A DNA stretch of 46,598 nt from Gammaproteobacteria bacterium (GCA_021648525.1 JAKISP010000032.1:1-46598), one strand, 5' to 3'. Shown: positions 10,268-20,309, numbered from the stretch's first letter. The notes: a model not told the origin generated them from the letters alone. Numbers and translations: made by a program.

Positions 10268-10777
10268 TTAAAGAGGTACGACTAACGTCGCCTTTTTCAC
10301 CCCTGATTGATCACTAAACCGCACCTGCTGGTAAGATCCTCGCTCCAGTTTCAACAGCAGGCAAGGGCTAGTCAACATCTGTCCAACCATCATGTCACGG
10401 CCTGGCGCTATCCATTCCAGCAAAACCTCCGCACTTCCCTTCTCGACTTTAGCGCTGGAACTCACCAACGCCAAACGATACCCCAATGTTGGACGCAGTC
10501 CCATTTCCATCAGGACAACCCGCTCACGATCAAAATCTATCGTCGGCATCGCCTCCTGCGGAAATTTGTCATAAAGGTGCTGTAGCGCTATCGCATTTGA
10601 GACCCAACTGGCCTGTGCATCAGGTTCTTCTCGCCCACATTGCATACTGGCATAAAGTACGCTGACCTCGACACGGGCTGAAGCAGCATCACCATTACGC
10701 ACCGCTGAAGAACTTGAGGCGCATGCAGTCATACCGGAAAAGGTTGTAGCAAGCAACAAAGAGAGTATCGTTTTCAT
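10268..10777 (-). CDS. PrcB-like (protease complex subunit family) putative lipoprotein
   Basis: Protein of 169 aa with a signal sequence (MKTILSLLLATTFSGMTAC) and a lipobox-like MTAC, so probably an exported lipoprotein. The C-terminal half (TLGYRLALVSSSAKVEKGS to the end) has the pattern of the PrcB_C domain: a GY segment, two beta strands, then SPCLLLKLERGSYQQVRF. PrcB is known from Treponema denticola, where it binds and stabilises the dentilisin protease complex. Here the gene begins 3 bases after the stop of a subtilase gene, which supports a similar partner role. The family call rests on pattern recognition alone. Confidence 0.65.
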   Translation of the reverse strand: MKTILSLLLATTFSGMTACASSSSAVRNGDAASARVEVSVLYASMQCGREEPDAQASWVSNAIALQHLYDKFPQEAMPTIDFDRERVVLMEMGLRPTLGYRLALVSSSAKVEKGSAEVLLEWIAPGRDMMVGQMLTSPCLLLKLERGSYQQVRFSDQSGVKKATLVVPL

Positions 10778-10780
10778 TAA

Positions 10781-13459
10781 TTATTCCAGCTGTTTTATTG
10801 TCGGTTGCCGCCTGAATCCCATTGGGGTACCTGCGCGCTGAAGCAGCGAACTCGCCTGAACCCCCACACCAAATCCAGTGATAAAGTCGAGCCCACTATG
10901 GGTATCATCACGCCCAATGGTACGGAAATCTCCCGGTGAAAAATAGATGCCACACGCTTCACCGAAATCACAGAGCAGAGAATCATTATCGAGGTCTGTC
11001 CCTCCAACCACATAGTATTCACGATCAGCAGGAAAAAGCACATTATCAAACTGGTAGCGATAACTGCCACCCTCTGCCGCACCTTGCCACTGATCTAATA
11101 CACTAAAGTCAGCCGTATCAATCAACAATACATAATGGTAGCCCGCATCAGCATTAAGTGCCTGTGCTATCACCTGCATCGACACAGAAACGGTCACGCT
11201 ATTCACCGAAGAGGCAAAAACAATCTCAGCCTGATAGCTCCCTTCTGATACGCTCGCCCTGTCAACAATCACCCGGTATAGCCCTGACTTTGTGGTGGCA
11301 TTCACCGTTGCTTCACTCACTGTTAACCACCCAGGCGCACCCGTCACTGTCACCGAATTGATTTGCAATGTACCACTGCCGACATTGCTAACCGCCAGCA
11401 TCGCACTGCTGCCTACCGCCCCCATATTAAGAGTGGTTGGTGAGATCCCCAGTAATGGTGGCGGGGCTGGTGCCGATTGAGCCGCGACTACCGCGCTATG
11501 GGCATTGATCAATCCATGGCCAAAGATATCATCGCGTCCCACTGCGCCAAGGTCTTCAACAATCGCGCCGCTCTGTAACAACGCATCAACAGCGGCAGGT
11601 GTTAACGTACTGTTACTCGATTTCATCAACGCAACCACCCCAGCCATATGTGGTGCCGCCATTGAGGTGCCATTATAAACACCATAGATAAAACTCACTG
11701 CCGCGCCCGAATCATCGCCCAGCGTACTCAACACACCATCGCCAAAACCATCGCCATCAATATCCGTGCCGGTATAACCGCCGGGAGCAGCAACATCAAC
11801 CGTCGAACCGAAACTGGAATAAGGTGCCTTCTGTTTACTGATGTCCACCGCCGCTACCGAGATCACACCCGCATAGGCCGCCGGGTAATTAAATACACTC
11901 GAATTTTCATTGCCTGCAGACGCAACAACAATAACGCCCGCACCACGCACCTCGGTGTAGAGATCCTGTTCAGCCTGTATAGAACCACCAACCCGCCCCA
12001 GGCTCAGGTTAATCACATCGGCGCGCTGTGTTGCATTCAATATTATGCCGGAATCGTTACTCAAACCCGCCGCATAACGCACACTCTGTATGATGTCGTA
12101 ACTCGTGCCACCATTTTTACCCAATGCGCGCACCGGCATAATTTTCACGCCCGGTGCCACACCGGCAATCCCACTCCCACCCGCAGAAAAAGCGGTGGCG
12201 GCCGCCACCGTACCAGCCACATGTGTACCATGAAACGAACTTCTTGCCACTCCAATGCTATCACCGGGATCATCAGGGTTTGCATCAATACCCGGTTCGC
12301 CATCGCCGGAACTACTGTCGCTGCTGATAAAATCATAACCACCATCGGCAGAAAACTGACCCTGCAGGTCGGGATGGTTAAGTAACACGCCGGTATCAAC
12401 CACCGCAACAGTGACACTCGACACACCTGTTTCAAGATCCCATGCAGCAGGTAGATTGATCAACGGATAATGCCACTGGCTGCTATACAGCGGGTCTGTC
12501 GGCACCGCGTTTGTCTGGTAGATGTAGTTCGGCTCGGCATAAAGCACATCAGCACGTTGTCGCAGCGCTTTGATCACCTGCATTGTCTCAAATTTAAGCT
12601 GCTTATCAACATTATCAAAGCGGAACTGGCGATCACGGTTTTGCACTAACCCCAGTGTTTTAAAGGTCGCAGGCCGCGCCTGCGATGCGCCAAGGTTCAT
12701 TAACTGTGAACGTTGATGACTGCTACCCGCTTTCGCCTGCAAACCAAGCGCGGCAGCCCGTGCCGCAGGCAGTCGCTTAGCAGCAGGAATACTCAGATCG
12801 TCGCGAAACTTTACAATCACGTCCCCTGCGACAAACGCATCGGTAGAGTTCAGCCTCCCCGGCATTTGCTGAGGGGCGAAATTTCCAACCGTTAATGTGT
12901 AACTGGAATAGCCCGAAGCAAGCCGCACTTCAATAAAATAGTCGCCACTTGCGCTAATGGGAAGCGTTTTAATTGCTCCGGATGCAAGCGAACTCGCTTC
13001 CAGTGTCGGCAGGCTAGTACCATTATCATTATAAAGATAGAGATCCAGGTCGCCGGTAAAGGCATTCGCTATCGTCACCGTTACTGTTTGCCCAGCCTCT
13101 AAACGAACACGGTAATAATCAGAAAGATCCCCAAAACTCGATGAACCTCCTACGGGACCAGATCCTGCCAGATTCAGATAACCGCCAAGCGTAACCGGAC
13201 TCGGTATGGCTTGTGCTACCAGATAAGTATCATTAGAAACATAGCGTGCAAACGGGTCATTAACATCACTATCAACAACCGTACCTGCTGCAATTCCGAT
13301 AGTGCCACTAAGCGTCGATGTGGGAGCCGCCGAAATTACCGGGGGCGCCACCCCGCCGCCGCCACTACTGCCACAACCATTTATAAAAATAGTGAGCACG
13401 ACACATAGAGAGAGGCGACAAGAGCCTTTTCTGCTTAAACAACGATCAATCAACGGCAT
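10781..13459 (-). CDS. Subtilisin-like (S8) serine protease lipoprotein with PPC and BACON-like domains
   Basis: Probable cell-surface or periplasmic protease of 892 aa. Order: signal peptide with lipobox INGC (Cys about 29), Gly-rich spacer, a pre-peptidase C-terminal (PPC) domain (about 80-195, FGDLSDYYRVRLEAGQTV), an I9-like prodomain (VIKALRQRADVLYAEPNYIY), then the S8 domain. Catalytic Asp is in VAVVDTGV (about 355), His in FHGTHVAGT (about 410) and Ser in NGTSMAAPH (about 599). A BACON/Ig-like module and a C-terminal segment with Asp-rich, Ca-binding-like text (GTDLDNDSLLCDFGEAC) follow. The start at 13459 is preferred because it gives a clean lipoprotein signal. An in-frame ATG at 13543 would add 28 residues. 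The PrcB-like gene follows immediately. Confidence 0.9.
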   Translation of the reverse strand: MPLIDRCLSRKGSCRLSLCVVLTIFINGCGSSGGGGVAPPVISAAPTSTLSGTIGIAAGTVVDSDVNDPFARYVSNDTYLVAQAIPSPVTLGGYLNLAGSGPVGGSSSFGDLSDYYRVRLEAGQTVTVTIANAFTGDLDLYLYNDNGTSLPTLEASSLASGAIKTLPISASGDYFIEVRLASGYSSYTLTVGNFAPQQMPGRLNSTDAFVAGDVIVKFRDDLSIPAAKRLPAARAAALGLQAKAGSSHQRSQLMNLGASQARPATFKTLGLVQNRDRQFRFDNVDKQLKFETMQVIKALRQRADVLYAEPNYIYQTNAVPTDPLYSSQWHYPLINLPAAWDLETGVSSVTVAVVDTGVLLNHPDLQGQFSADGGYDFISSDSSSGDGEPGIDANPDDPGDSIGVARSSFHGTHVAGTVAAATAFSAGGSGIAGVAPGVKIMPVRALGKNGGTSYDIIQSVRYAAGLSNDSGIILNATQRADVINLSLGRVGGSIQAEQDLYTEVRGAGVIVVASAGNENSSVFNYPAAYAGVISVAAVDISKQKAPYSSFGSTVDVAAPGGYTGTDIDGDGFGDGVLSTLGDDSGAAVSFIYGVYNGTSMAAPHMAGVVALMKSSNSTLTPAAVDALLQSGAIVEDLGAVGRDDIFGHGLINAHSAVVAAQSAPAPPPLLGISPTTLNMGAVGSSAMLAVSNVGSGTLQINSVTVTGAPGWLTVSEATVNATTKSGLYRVIVDRASVSEGSYQAEIVFASSVNSVTVSVSMQVIAQALNADAGYHYVLLIDTADFSVLDQWQGAAEGGSYRYQFDNVLFPADREYYVVGGTDLDNDSLLCDFGEACGIYFSPGDFRTIGRDDTHSGLDFITGFGVGVQASSLLQRAGTPMGFRRQPTIKQLE

Positions 13460-13731
13460 TACGAAAACCCCGACAAAAATTTCCGCTACCCATTTAATCG
13501 TGGTATCGGAAAAACTAATATCTTTTCGCTCAAAAGCACCCATTCATGCGCGTATCGGCCGCGAGCTACAGGGCTTGAAAACCTATGGGATGATTATACC
13601 TGCTGGCGAAAGCTTTACTATGCGAGGAATATCACAAAAACCAATCGAAACTTTCGCGACTAATAACAATTCCGACAGGGAATTCAGATGTTCAAGATCG
13701 CAATTACCATCAATGTAACCCTGGCGGAACA

Positions 13732-15114
13732 CTAGATCACCCTGGAAAAACGCTGTTCAGTCTGCTGACGCAGATAACGATCAAACACCATGCAGACATT
13801 GCGGATCAGCAGACGACCAGCCGGCAGCACGCTGATCTTATCGCCATCAATCGTCAACAACCCATCTGATTCAATCTGACGAATCTCTTCCATTTCCAGT
13901 GTAAAGTATTCAGCAAAATCGATATTGAACTGCTTCGCGATCACGCCCATATCCAGTTCAAACTGGCAGATCAGTCTGGTGATCACTTCACGACGCAGAA
14001 TGTCATCATCATTTAGCTCAACCCCGCGATAGACGGGTAACTTACCGGCATCAATCAATTCGGCATACGCTTCAACCGTTTTCACATTCTGGCTATAGGT
14101 ATTAGCCACCATGCCAATCGAGGTAACACCCATCGCGACCAGGTCACACTCCGCATGGGTCGAGTAGCCCTGAAAGTTACGGTAAAGGGTACCCTCTCGC
14201 TGCGCCACGGCCAGTTCATCATCCGGCCGGGCAAAGTGATCCATGCCGATATAAACATAACCAGCCTGCTTCAGGCGTTCATTGGTCATCTGCAAAATAT
14301 CGAGCTTTTCGGTCGCTGACGGCAGGTCTTCATCAAGGATACGACGTTGCGGTTTAAACATCTCCGGCAGATGTGCATAGTTGAAGACTGAAAGACGATC
14401 TGGCCCCGCTGCAATCACTTTGTCAACTGTTTTTGCAAACCCGGCCAGTGACTGAAATGGCAGTCCATAGATCAGATCCACACTCACCGACTTAAAACCC
14501 TCAGCCCTCGCCTGGTCAAGTACCGCAAAGGTCTGCTCTTCAGTCTGAATACGATTCACCGCCTTCTGTACTTTAGGGTCAAAATCCTGCACACCCAAAC
14601 TCATGCGGTTAAAACCGAGTTCACGCAACAGTTTAATGGTATCGTTTTGCACCTCACGCGGATCGATCTCAATCGAATACTCACCGCTGTCATCATCATG
14701 CAGATTAAAATGTTCACGGGTCTTTGCCATTAGCGCCATCATCTGCTCATGGCTGATAAAGGTCGGTGTGCCGCCGCCCCAGTGAAGCTGATCCACTTTG
14801 CGTGATTTATCAAATAGCGCACCCTGCATCTCAATCTCTTTAAACAGTGATTCGAGGTACGGCACCGCGTGTTTGCGATTTTTGGTCGCGATCTTGTTAC
14901 ACGCACAGTAAAAGCAGAGTGTGTCGCAAAATGGAATATGGAAATAGAGCGAGAGAGGCCCACCTGCCCGGTTGCTCTTCGCGGTGACAGCGTGATATCC
15001 CGCCTCAGCAAAACGCTCGTCAAACTTCACTGCTGTCGGGTACGAGGTATAACGCGGACCACTTTTATCGTAGCGACGAATTAAGTCGATATCAAAAACC
15101 AGTGACTGATCCAT
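13732..15114 (-). CDS. hemN: Oxygen-independent coproporphyrinogen III dehydrogenase
   Basis: Radical SAM enzyme that oxidatively decarboxylates coproporphyrinogen III to protoporphyrinogen IX when oxygen is low, for heme synthesis. The N-terminal SGPRYTSYPTA and the iron-sulfur motif CDTLCFYCACNK are diagnostic, and the HemN C-terminal domain is present. The start is ATG 15114-15112 (MDQSLVFDID) with AGGAG about 7 bases upstream. An ATG seven codons earlier lies before that ribosome site. Product is 460 aa. I found no convincing FNR box upstream. Confidence 0.97.
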   Translation of the reverse strand: MDQSLVFDIDLIRRYDKSGPRYTSYPTAVKFDERFAEAGYHAVTAKSNRAGGPLSLYFHIPFCDTLCFYCACNKIATKNRKHAVPYLESLFKEIEMQGALFDKSRKVDQLHWGGGTPTFISHEQMMALMAKTREHFNLHDDDSGEYSIEIDPREVQNDTIKLLRELGFNRMSLGVQDFDPKVQKAVNRIQTEEQTFAVLDQARAEGFKSVSVDLIYGLPFQSLAGFAKTVDKVIAAGPDRLSVFNYAHLPEMFKPQRRILDEDLPSATEKLDILQMTNERLKQAGYVYIGMDHFARPDDELAVAQREGTLYRNFQGYSTHAECDLVAMGVTSIGMVANTYSQNVKTVEAYAELIDAGKLPVYRGVELNDDDILRREVITRLICQFELDMGVIAKQFNIDFAEYFTLEMEEIRQIESDGLLTIDGDKISVLPAGRLLIRNVCMVFDRYLRQQTEQRFSRVI

Positions 15115-15323
15115 ACTAAGCTCCTGACCCGCCATGGGAAATTAATATCGGCGCGGGTAATCAGCCATTATAAGGGAATTCAGCCTTCGCGGCGAATTAT
15201 AACCGCCATACCCGACTGTAACCCTATGATATTTAAACTGATATAACAACCGCACCAGATAGAGTCAATATGAGAAATCGTATCAAAACACTTCAGAGTA
15301 CTAAATGACGAACCCAGAGCAAC

Positions 15324-16478
15324 TTATTCATAATGCTTAGCATGCGCCTCGCCTATACGTGCCGTAATCTTATCCCAGTCATTCACGAATACGCCCAGCA
15401 CCTCAGACAGATCATTTTCCACTAACCAGTCGTAATTTTTATCCTGATAGGCTCCAATCACCTCGCTATAACGCGCTTTGAGCACTGTATTCGCAGGGTC
15501 AAGATTAGTCACCACACCAAGCCCTGTTGGGTGGGTCGGGATCGTAAAGCAAGTAAGGTCTGGACGAAAATGGCGCAGGGCAGCGATCACTTTCCATGGA
15601 TCTCCTGACCAGAATCTGGTCGTGCGGTCAGGATCCGATGATACCGTATCAAGCGGTAGGCAGTCGTGTATGACCACCACCGTATTGGGACGACTAAATC
15701 GCTCTATATTCATAAAATCGCGTAACGCCTGATCGAATACATGCAAACCATCAATAAAAGCAAAATCGAGCGAAGAGTGCCCCAGCACATCCGGCAAATG
15801 ATGCTGCTCAAAAAAGGGGTCACTACCTAAACTAAACACCTGCGTTGTATCAGGCAAGGGGTAGGTAATTTGAGGCTCAGGATCCACCCCAACGGCGACC
15901 GTCGATGGCTGCGCCAGCTTAAGCGTTTTACCTGTCTCTACCCCTATTTCCAGATACGTAGCAGGCTGAAGCCACTCATGGAAATTAGCCAGCCGCTCTA
16001 TATACCAGGGGCCGGGCATCACCGAGCTGGCCAGACCAATATAAGTGGCTTGATGGTCAGTATTCGGCAGGCTTAACGCCTTTCGAAACACCACCTCAGC
16101 CTCAGCATAGCGTTCAAATTGCAGTAGAAGCCGCCCCATCACCATCAATCCATAGTAAAACTCTGGCGCTATCGATAGCGCCTTCTGAAGTACAGCCCTC
16201 GACTCAACGCATCGATTAGCAGCAAGGTAAGCCTCACCCAATGTGCTTAACAAAAGAGGATTGTCAGGGTTTAGCTGTAACGAATTTTGCAACTGTTCAA
16301 TGGCTTTTCCTGTGATCTCCTGACTCTTCGACAACAGAACAAATGTCCGAAGGTGTGAAGCTTCAGGCTGCCCTGGCAGTTCTTTAAGAATAGCATCACA
16401 GGCATTAATCGCTTCATCCAGTTCTCTTAAGGCAAAATGGCGAGAAGCCGCCTCAAGTGCCTGTTTAAGATCTTTCAT
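15324..16478 (-). CDS. TPR repeat protein fused to a class I methyltransferase-like domain
   Basis: Soluble protein of 384 aa. The N-terminal half (to about 150) is built of tetratricopeptide repeats (segments LQLNPDNPLLLSTLGEAYLA and ALSIAPEFYYGLMVMGRLLL). The C-terminal half has a Rossmann-like methyltransferase_24 pattern: YLEIGVETGKTL (SAM-site GxxxG-like), VGVDPEP, LDFAFIDGLHVFDQALRD, and VVIHDCLP. Such domains often act on sugars or small molecules in surface polysaccharide contexts, but no such neighbours are present. The start is ATG 16478-16476; an in-frame TTG three codons earlier is less likely. Function unknown. Confidence 0.75.
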   Translation of the reverse strand: MKDLKQALEAASRHFALRELDEAINACDAILKELPGQPEASHLRTFVLLSKSQEITGKAIEQLQNSLQLNPDNPLLLSTLGEAYLAANRCVESRAVLQKALSIAPEFYYGLMVMGRLLLQFERYAEAEVVFRKALSLPNTDHQATYIGLASSVMPGPWYIERLANFHEWLQPATYLEIGVETGKTLKLAQPSTVAVGVDPEPQITYPLPDTTQVFSLGSDPFFEQHHLPDVLGHSSLDFAFIDGLHVFDQALRDFMNIERFSRPNTVVVIHDCLPLDTVSSDPDRTTRFWSGDPWKVIAALRHFRPDLTCFTIPTHPTGLGVVTNLDPANTVLKARYSEVIGAYQDKNYDWLVENDLSEVLGVFVNDWDKITARIGEAHAKHYE

Positions 16479-16661
16479 CGAATACAAACCCCGTCATTAT
16501 AATTAAGAAACAGCGCATTAAAAACGTTCTAAAACTCAGAACTGGACACTATTGTCAAGCCAACCGCTTGTCAACAAAAATAAATTTTAGTCATCGATAC
16601 CCTGAACTTAAATCACTACCACTATCAAAACAAACAAATAGAAACCCGACCGTCTTAGGCA

Positions 16662-17960
16662 CTAGCGATCCACTTTAACCGGTTGTCGCGCCTTATCATC
16701 CACAAAACATAACAACACCGCACCTGCCACAAAGAGAATCAACAGTGACAACACCGCCAGTCGGTGGCTATCGGTCGCAACCGCTATCCAGCCCATCATC
16801 AACGGCCCAGCGACAGCGGCAAATTTACCCAGCATATTGTAAAAACCAAAAAACTCAGCCGCCTTATCTGCTGGAATTAAACGCGCATAGAATGAGCGGC
16901 TAAGGGCTTGAATACCGCCCTGTACTAGCCCAATCATCATTGCGAGGCCGTAAAACTCGATCTCTTTCTCAATCATCGAGGCCCACACAGTAATCCCAAT
17001 GTAAACACCAATCGCGATAAAGATCCCTGCCTTTGCGCCATAACGCTGCCCCAGTTTGCCAAACACAATCGCAGCTGGGAAACCAACAAATTGAGTAATC
17101 AACAGCGCCACAATCAGGCTACTGGAATCAAAACCGATCGATAGCCCATAATCAACCGCCATGCGCACAATCGTATCGACACCATCAATATAGAGCCAGT
17201 AGGCCAGCAGAAATAGCATCACCACTTTTAACTGACGAATTTCATGCAGCGTTTGACGCAGCTGTCGCCAACCGCCACACACAATCTGCCAGCTCGATTC
17301 ATTACGTGTCGATTCAGGCTCTTTCACAAACAGTAGCAGCGGAATCGAAAACAGCCCCCACCACAGCGCAACACAAATAAATGAAACACGTACCGCCTCG
17401 CTCGCATCATCCAGCCCAAATACGCTCGGCCATAATGTCATCGCCACCATCCCCGAAAACAGTATCCCGCCGCCGAGGTAACCCAGGCTATAACCAAGCG
17501 CGGAGACTAGATCAAACTTCTCTGCCGGGGCCACCCGAACAATCAAAGAGTCATAAAAGAGATTGCCACCCATAAAGCCGATCGATGCCAGAATATAGAT
17601 AATCGCTGCCAGTGCCCACGACCCCTGTTCAATAAAAAAGAGCCCGCCGCTCATCACAATACCCATCAAGGCAAAAAAGAGCAGGAACTTTTTACGCGCT
17701 GAACCACGGTCGGCTATCGCGCCAAGCAATGGAGCAAAGACCATGATCACCAGGCTCGATACCGCATTGGCAATACCCAGTTGATAGGTACTCTCCGCAG
17801 CACTGAGGTCTGCACCCCAATATTGTTTAAAAAAGATCGGGAAAAAACCGGCAATCACCACCGTCGCATAAGCGGAGTTGGCCCAGTCATACATCGCCCA
17901 CGAAACAATCTGGCGTGACTCACCATCATGTTTAAGGGAACGAAAATAAGATACGATCAC
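16662..17960 (-). CDS. MFS transporter, UMF1/Atg22-like family
   Basis: Inner-membrane protein of 432 aa with about 12 hydrophobic segments. The segment SWAMYDWANSAYATVVIAGF is characteristic of the UMF1 family (bacterial relatives of yeast Atg22), and the motif LGAIADRGSARKK fits MFS motif A. The substrate is unknown. The GTG start (17960-17958) overlaps the prmB stop by three bases in a GTGA overlap, so it is probably translated by coupling from prmB. Confidence 0.9.
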   Translation of the reverse strand: MIVSYFRSLKHDGESRQIVSWAMYDWANSAYATVVIAGFFPIFFKQYWGADLSAAESTYQLGIANAVSSLVIMVFAPLLGAIADRGSARKKFLLFFALMGIVMSGGLFFIEQGSWALAAIIYILASIGFMGGNLFYDSLIVRVAPAEKFDLVSALGYSLGYLGGGILFSGMVAMTLWPSVFGLDDASEAVRVSFICVALWWGLFSIPLLLFVKEPESTRNESSWQIVCGGWRQLRQTLHEIRQLKVVMLFLLAYWLYIDGVDTIVRMAVDYGLSIGFDSSSLIVALLITQFVGFPAAIVFGKLGQRYGAKAGIFIAIGVYIGITVWASMIEKEIEFYGLAMMIGLVQGGIQALSRSFYARLIPADKAAEFFGFYNMLGKFAAVAGPLMMGWIAVATDSHRLAVLSLLILFVAGAVLLCFVDDKARQPVKVDR

Positions 17961-18883
17961 GCGGCCGAAAACAGCTCGTGATATTCCACCAACTCCTGTG
18001 CCGTTAGCAGAAAGACCCCATGGCCACCATATTCAAACGCCAGCCACATAAAGGGGACAGTAGGGAAACGCTGCGCCAGTGCCGCATCACTATTACCCAC
18101 CTCGACGATCAAAATACCATCCTCGGTGAGATAACGCGGCGCATCTCGCAAGATACGAACCGCAAAGTCGAGTCCGTCTTCTCCGGCAACCAACCCCAAC
18201 TGCGGCTCGTGATGAAACTCTTCCGGCATCGATGCAATATCCTCAGCATCCACATAGGGTGGATTGCTCACAATGATGTCGTAACGCCGCCCATCAAGCG
18301 CACGAAACAGGTCAGATTCGACCGCATTAACCCGAGCACCTAATTTGTGTAATTCAATATTTTGCTGTGCCACCGCCAGCGCCTCGGGCGAAATATCGGC
18401 CGCATCAACCACCGCATCGGGCAAGGCGTGCGCGCAGGCGATCGCGATACAGCCACTACCGGTGCCAATATCGAGCACCCGACTAACCGGGCGTTGATCC
18501 GGCCACCACGGTGCAAAACCATTAACAATCAACTCACTAATCGGAGAACGCGGTACTAGCACGCGCTCATCGACATAAAATCGCAAGCCACAGAACCATG
18601 CCTCGTTAGTGAGATAAGCAGCAGGCTTGCGTGTCTCGACACGTTGCTGAAACAGATTGGCGATAGCACGTCGCTGTGCCAGCGCGAGTGGCTGCGGTGC
18701 ATCCGCCAATGACACATCCAGTGGCATCGCTAACGCAGCAAGCACCAGCCACGCCGCCTCATCCAACGCATTATCGGTACCATGGCCAAAATAAATACCG
18801 TGCTGCTCAAAGCAATCAATACCCCAATGCACCCAGGCCTCGGCACTATCGAGCGTATCTATCGTTTCATCTGCTATCTGCAT
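17957..18883 (-). CDS. prmB: Ribosomal protein L3 N5-glutamine methyltransferase
   Basis: SAM-dependent enzyme that methylates a glutamine of ribosomal protein L3. The 308-aa product has the PrmB/PrmC N-terminal helical domain, the substrate loop region LVPRSPISELI, the SAM site VLDIGTGSGCIAIACA and the catalytic NPPY motif in VSNPPYVDAED. PRSPI rather than PRxET-type residues and NPPYVDAED favour PrmB over PrmC. It is followed by the coupled UMF1 transporter gene. Confidence 0.93.
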   Translation of the reverse strand: MQIADETIDTLDSAEAWVHWGIDCFEQHGIYFGHGTDNALDEAAWLVLAALAMPLDVSLADAPQPLALAQRRAIANLFQQRVETRKPAAYLTNEAWFCGLRFYVDERVLVPRSPISELIVNGFAPWWPDQRPVSRVLDIGTGSGCIAIACAHALPDAVVDAADISPEALAVAQQNIELHKLGARVNAVESDLFRALDGRRYDIIVSNPPYVDAEDIASMPEEFHHEPQLGLVAGEDGLDFAVRILRDAPRYLTEDGILIVEVGNSDAALAQRFPTVPFMWLAFEYGGHGVFLLTAQELVEYHELFSAA

Positions 18884-18984
18884 CTATTCAAAAACCTGTC
18901 GAACCAGGACTATCCACAAAGAAAACAGCCACCGCATTAAATGACAGTGGCTGCTTGTATCATCAATTGACAAAGGACCGATAA

Positions 18985-19266
18985 TTACTCGGAACGCTCC
19001 GTTACTTCGATAAGATGATACCCAAACTGCGTCTGTACTGGGCCATGAACCACACCAATCGCATCACTAAAGACAACATCATTAAACTCTTTAACCATCT
19101 GCCCTGGGCCGAAAGTTCCCAGATCACCACCACGGCTACCAGATGGGCATTTCGAATGCTCTTTCGCCACATCAACGAAATCTGAACCCGCTTCGATCTG
19201 TGCCTTAAGCGAATGGCACTCCTCTTCACTATCCACCAAAATATGCCTTGCACTTGCTGTTGTCAT
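18985..19266 (-). CDS. ppiC: Parvulin-type peptidyl-prolyl cis-trans isomerase
   Basis: Small cytoplasmic prolyl isomerase of 93 aa, the same length as E. coli PpiC. Matching segments are ARHILV, FVDVAKEHSKCPSGSRGGDL, FGPGQMVKEFNDVVF and VQTQFGYHLIEV. The start is ATG 19266-19264 with GGGA about 6 bases upstream. An in-frame start eight codons earlier is not needed. Confidence 0.95.
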   Translation of the reverse strand: MTTASARHILVDSEEECHSLKAQIEAGSDFVDVAKEHSKCPSGSRGGDLGTFGPGQMVKEFNDVVFSDAIGVVHGPVQTQFGYHLIEVTERSE

Positions 19267-19649
19267 TGGAATTCCCACTTTTGATAACAAATTTCTAAAA
19301 AATCAAACATCGTTCGCCTATTATCATACCCCTTTCACACGGTTTCCGCGACGCCGAGACTTAGCCCTTTTTTTGGCTCCCCGCTATTTCAGGTGGGTAG
19401 ATTAGTTTGCCACTACAACCCCTGAACATGCGGAGTAGAGAGACCCTGTACTACCTGTGGATAATGTAAAGACCACCCAATACAGCCGTGTTTTAATTCA
19501 GAAAATAACCGGTGCCCAGTCTTTGACTTATTTATAATCTGGCCCCTTAGCTTATGATAGCGGCGCTGTTAATAAATGTAAGCTTAAAGTAATCCCTAAT
19601 CCAGATAATCATACCTCCTATTAAGCAACATAAATACTTGGAGATAAAT
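19267..19649. other. Divergent intergenic region ppiC / CHRD gene
   Basis: About 380 bases between divergently transcribed genes. A TATGATAAT sequence at 19328-19320 (minus) is a candidate -10 for ppiC, without a good -35. A stem TTCAGG (19389-19394)/CCTGAA flanks 19390-19430. I do not recognise a known riboswitch or small RNA here, but the segment 19340-19460 has enough self-complementarity to justify a covariance search. Confidence 0.35.
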
Positions 19650-20309
19650 ATGATTAAATCCTGTAAACCACCCCTACTTGCCTGTCTGTTTTTACTCTGT
19701 AGCGTGACTGTCGGATCGGCGATTGCACATGAGGCTAAGACTGAAGCCTTCACCGCTTATATGAGTGGTGAAGGCATGATCTTAATGTCAAAACTACCGA
19801 TATTCGACCCGGAAGTACCTGGCAGAGTGATAGGCTTTTCCGATTATCAATCAAGCATCCCCACTGGCGCTACTGGCAAGCTTGATTTGCAACTGACAGC
19901 TGATGGTGGCATACGCTACAAGCTAGACATTGCTCACCAAAATCTGTGGTCGAATATAGATGGCTCGCCGGGTACAGTGGGAGTCATTCATATTCACCTG
20001 GGCAAGAAGGGTTCATACGGCCCGGTAATGTTCGAGCTCTTTAGTGCTCGGGATAATGGGCAATATCCAGATAATGGTCAATATTCTGGAGAACTAACGG
20101 CCGATAACCTGTTTACCCGACCCTTTACTTATGGCCCCATTCGACCAGCATCTCTTGCCGAATATGGGATAAGCACGATGGCGGATGCGCTTAAAGCTAT
20201 CCGTGATGGCAATGCGCATGTCAACCTTCACTCCGCTAAACATTGGCCCGGAGAAATTGCAGGTAACATTGAACGGGTTAAAGATAAACGTAAGCGTTAT
20301 CGCAAATAA
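19650..20309 (+). CDS. Secreted CHRD-domain-like protein
   Basis: Exported protein of 219 aa with a Sec signal peptide (LLACLFLLCSVTVGSAIAHE). The body follows the CHRD pattern: TGKLDLQLTADGGIRYKLDI, then IHIHLGKKGSYGPVMFELF, then DGNAHVNLHSAKHWPGEIAG near the C terminus, ending in a basic tail. CHRD domains occur in chordin and in many bacterial secreted proteins of unknown function. The start is ATG 19650 with GGAG 7 bases upstream. The only plus-strand gene in its neighbourhood. Confidence 0.7.
   Translation: MIKSCKPPLLACLFLLCSVTVGSAIAHEAKTEAFTAYMSGEGMILMSKLPIFDPEVPGRVIGFSDYQSSIPTGATGKLDLQLTADGGIRYKLDIAHQNLWSNIDGSPGTVGVIHIHLGKKGSYGPVMFELFSARDNGQYPDNGQYSGELTADNLFTRPFTYGPIRPASLAEYGISTMADALKAIRDGNAHVNLHSAKHWPGEIAGNIERVKDKRKRYRK

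Noticed and set aside
15140-15320. FNR box upstream of hemN
   Set aside because: ATATCA-like words occur twice in the same orientation, but no TTGAT-N4-ATCAA pattern is present.
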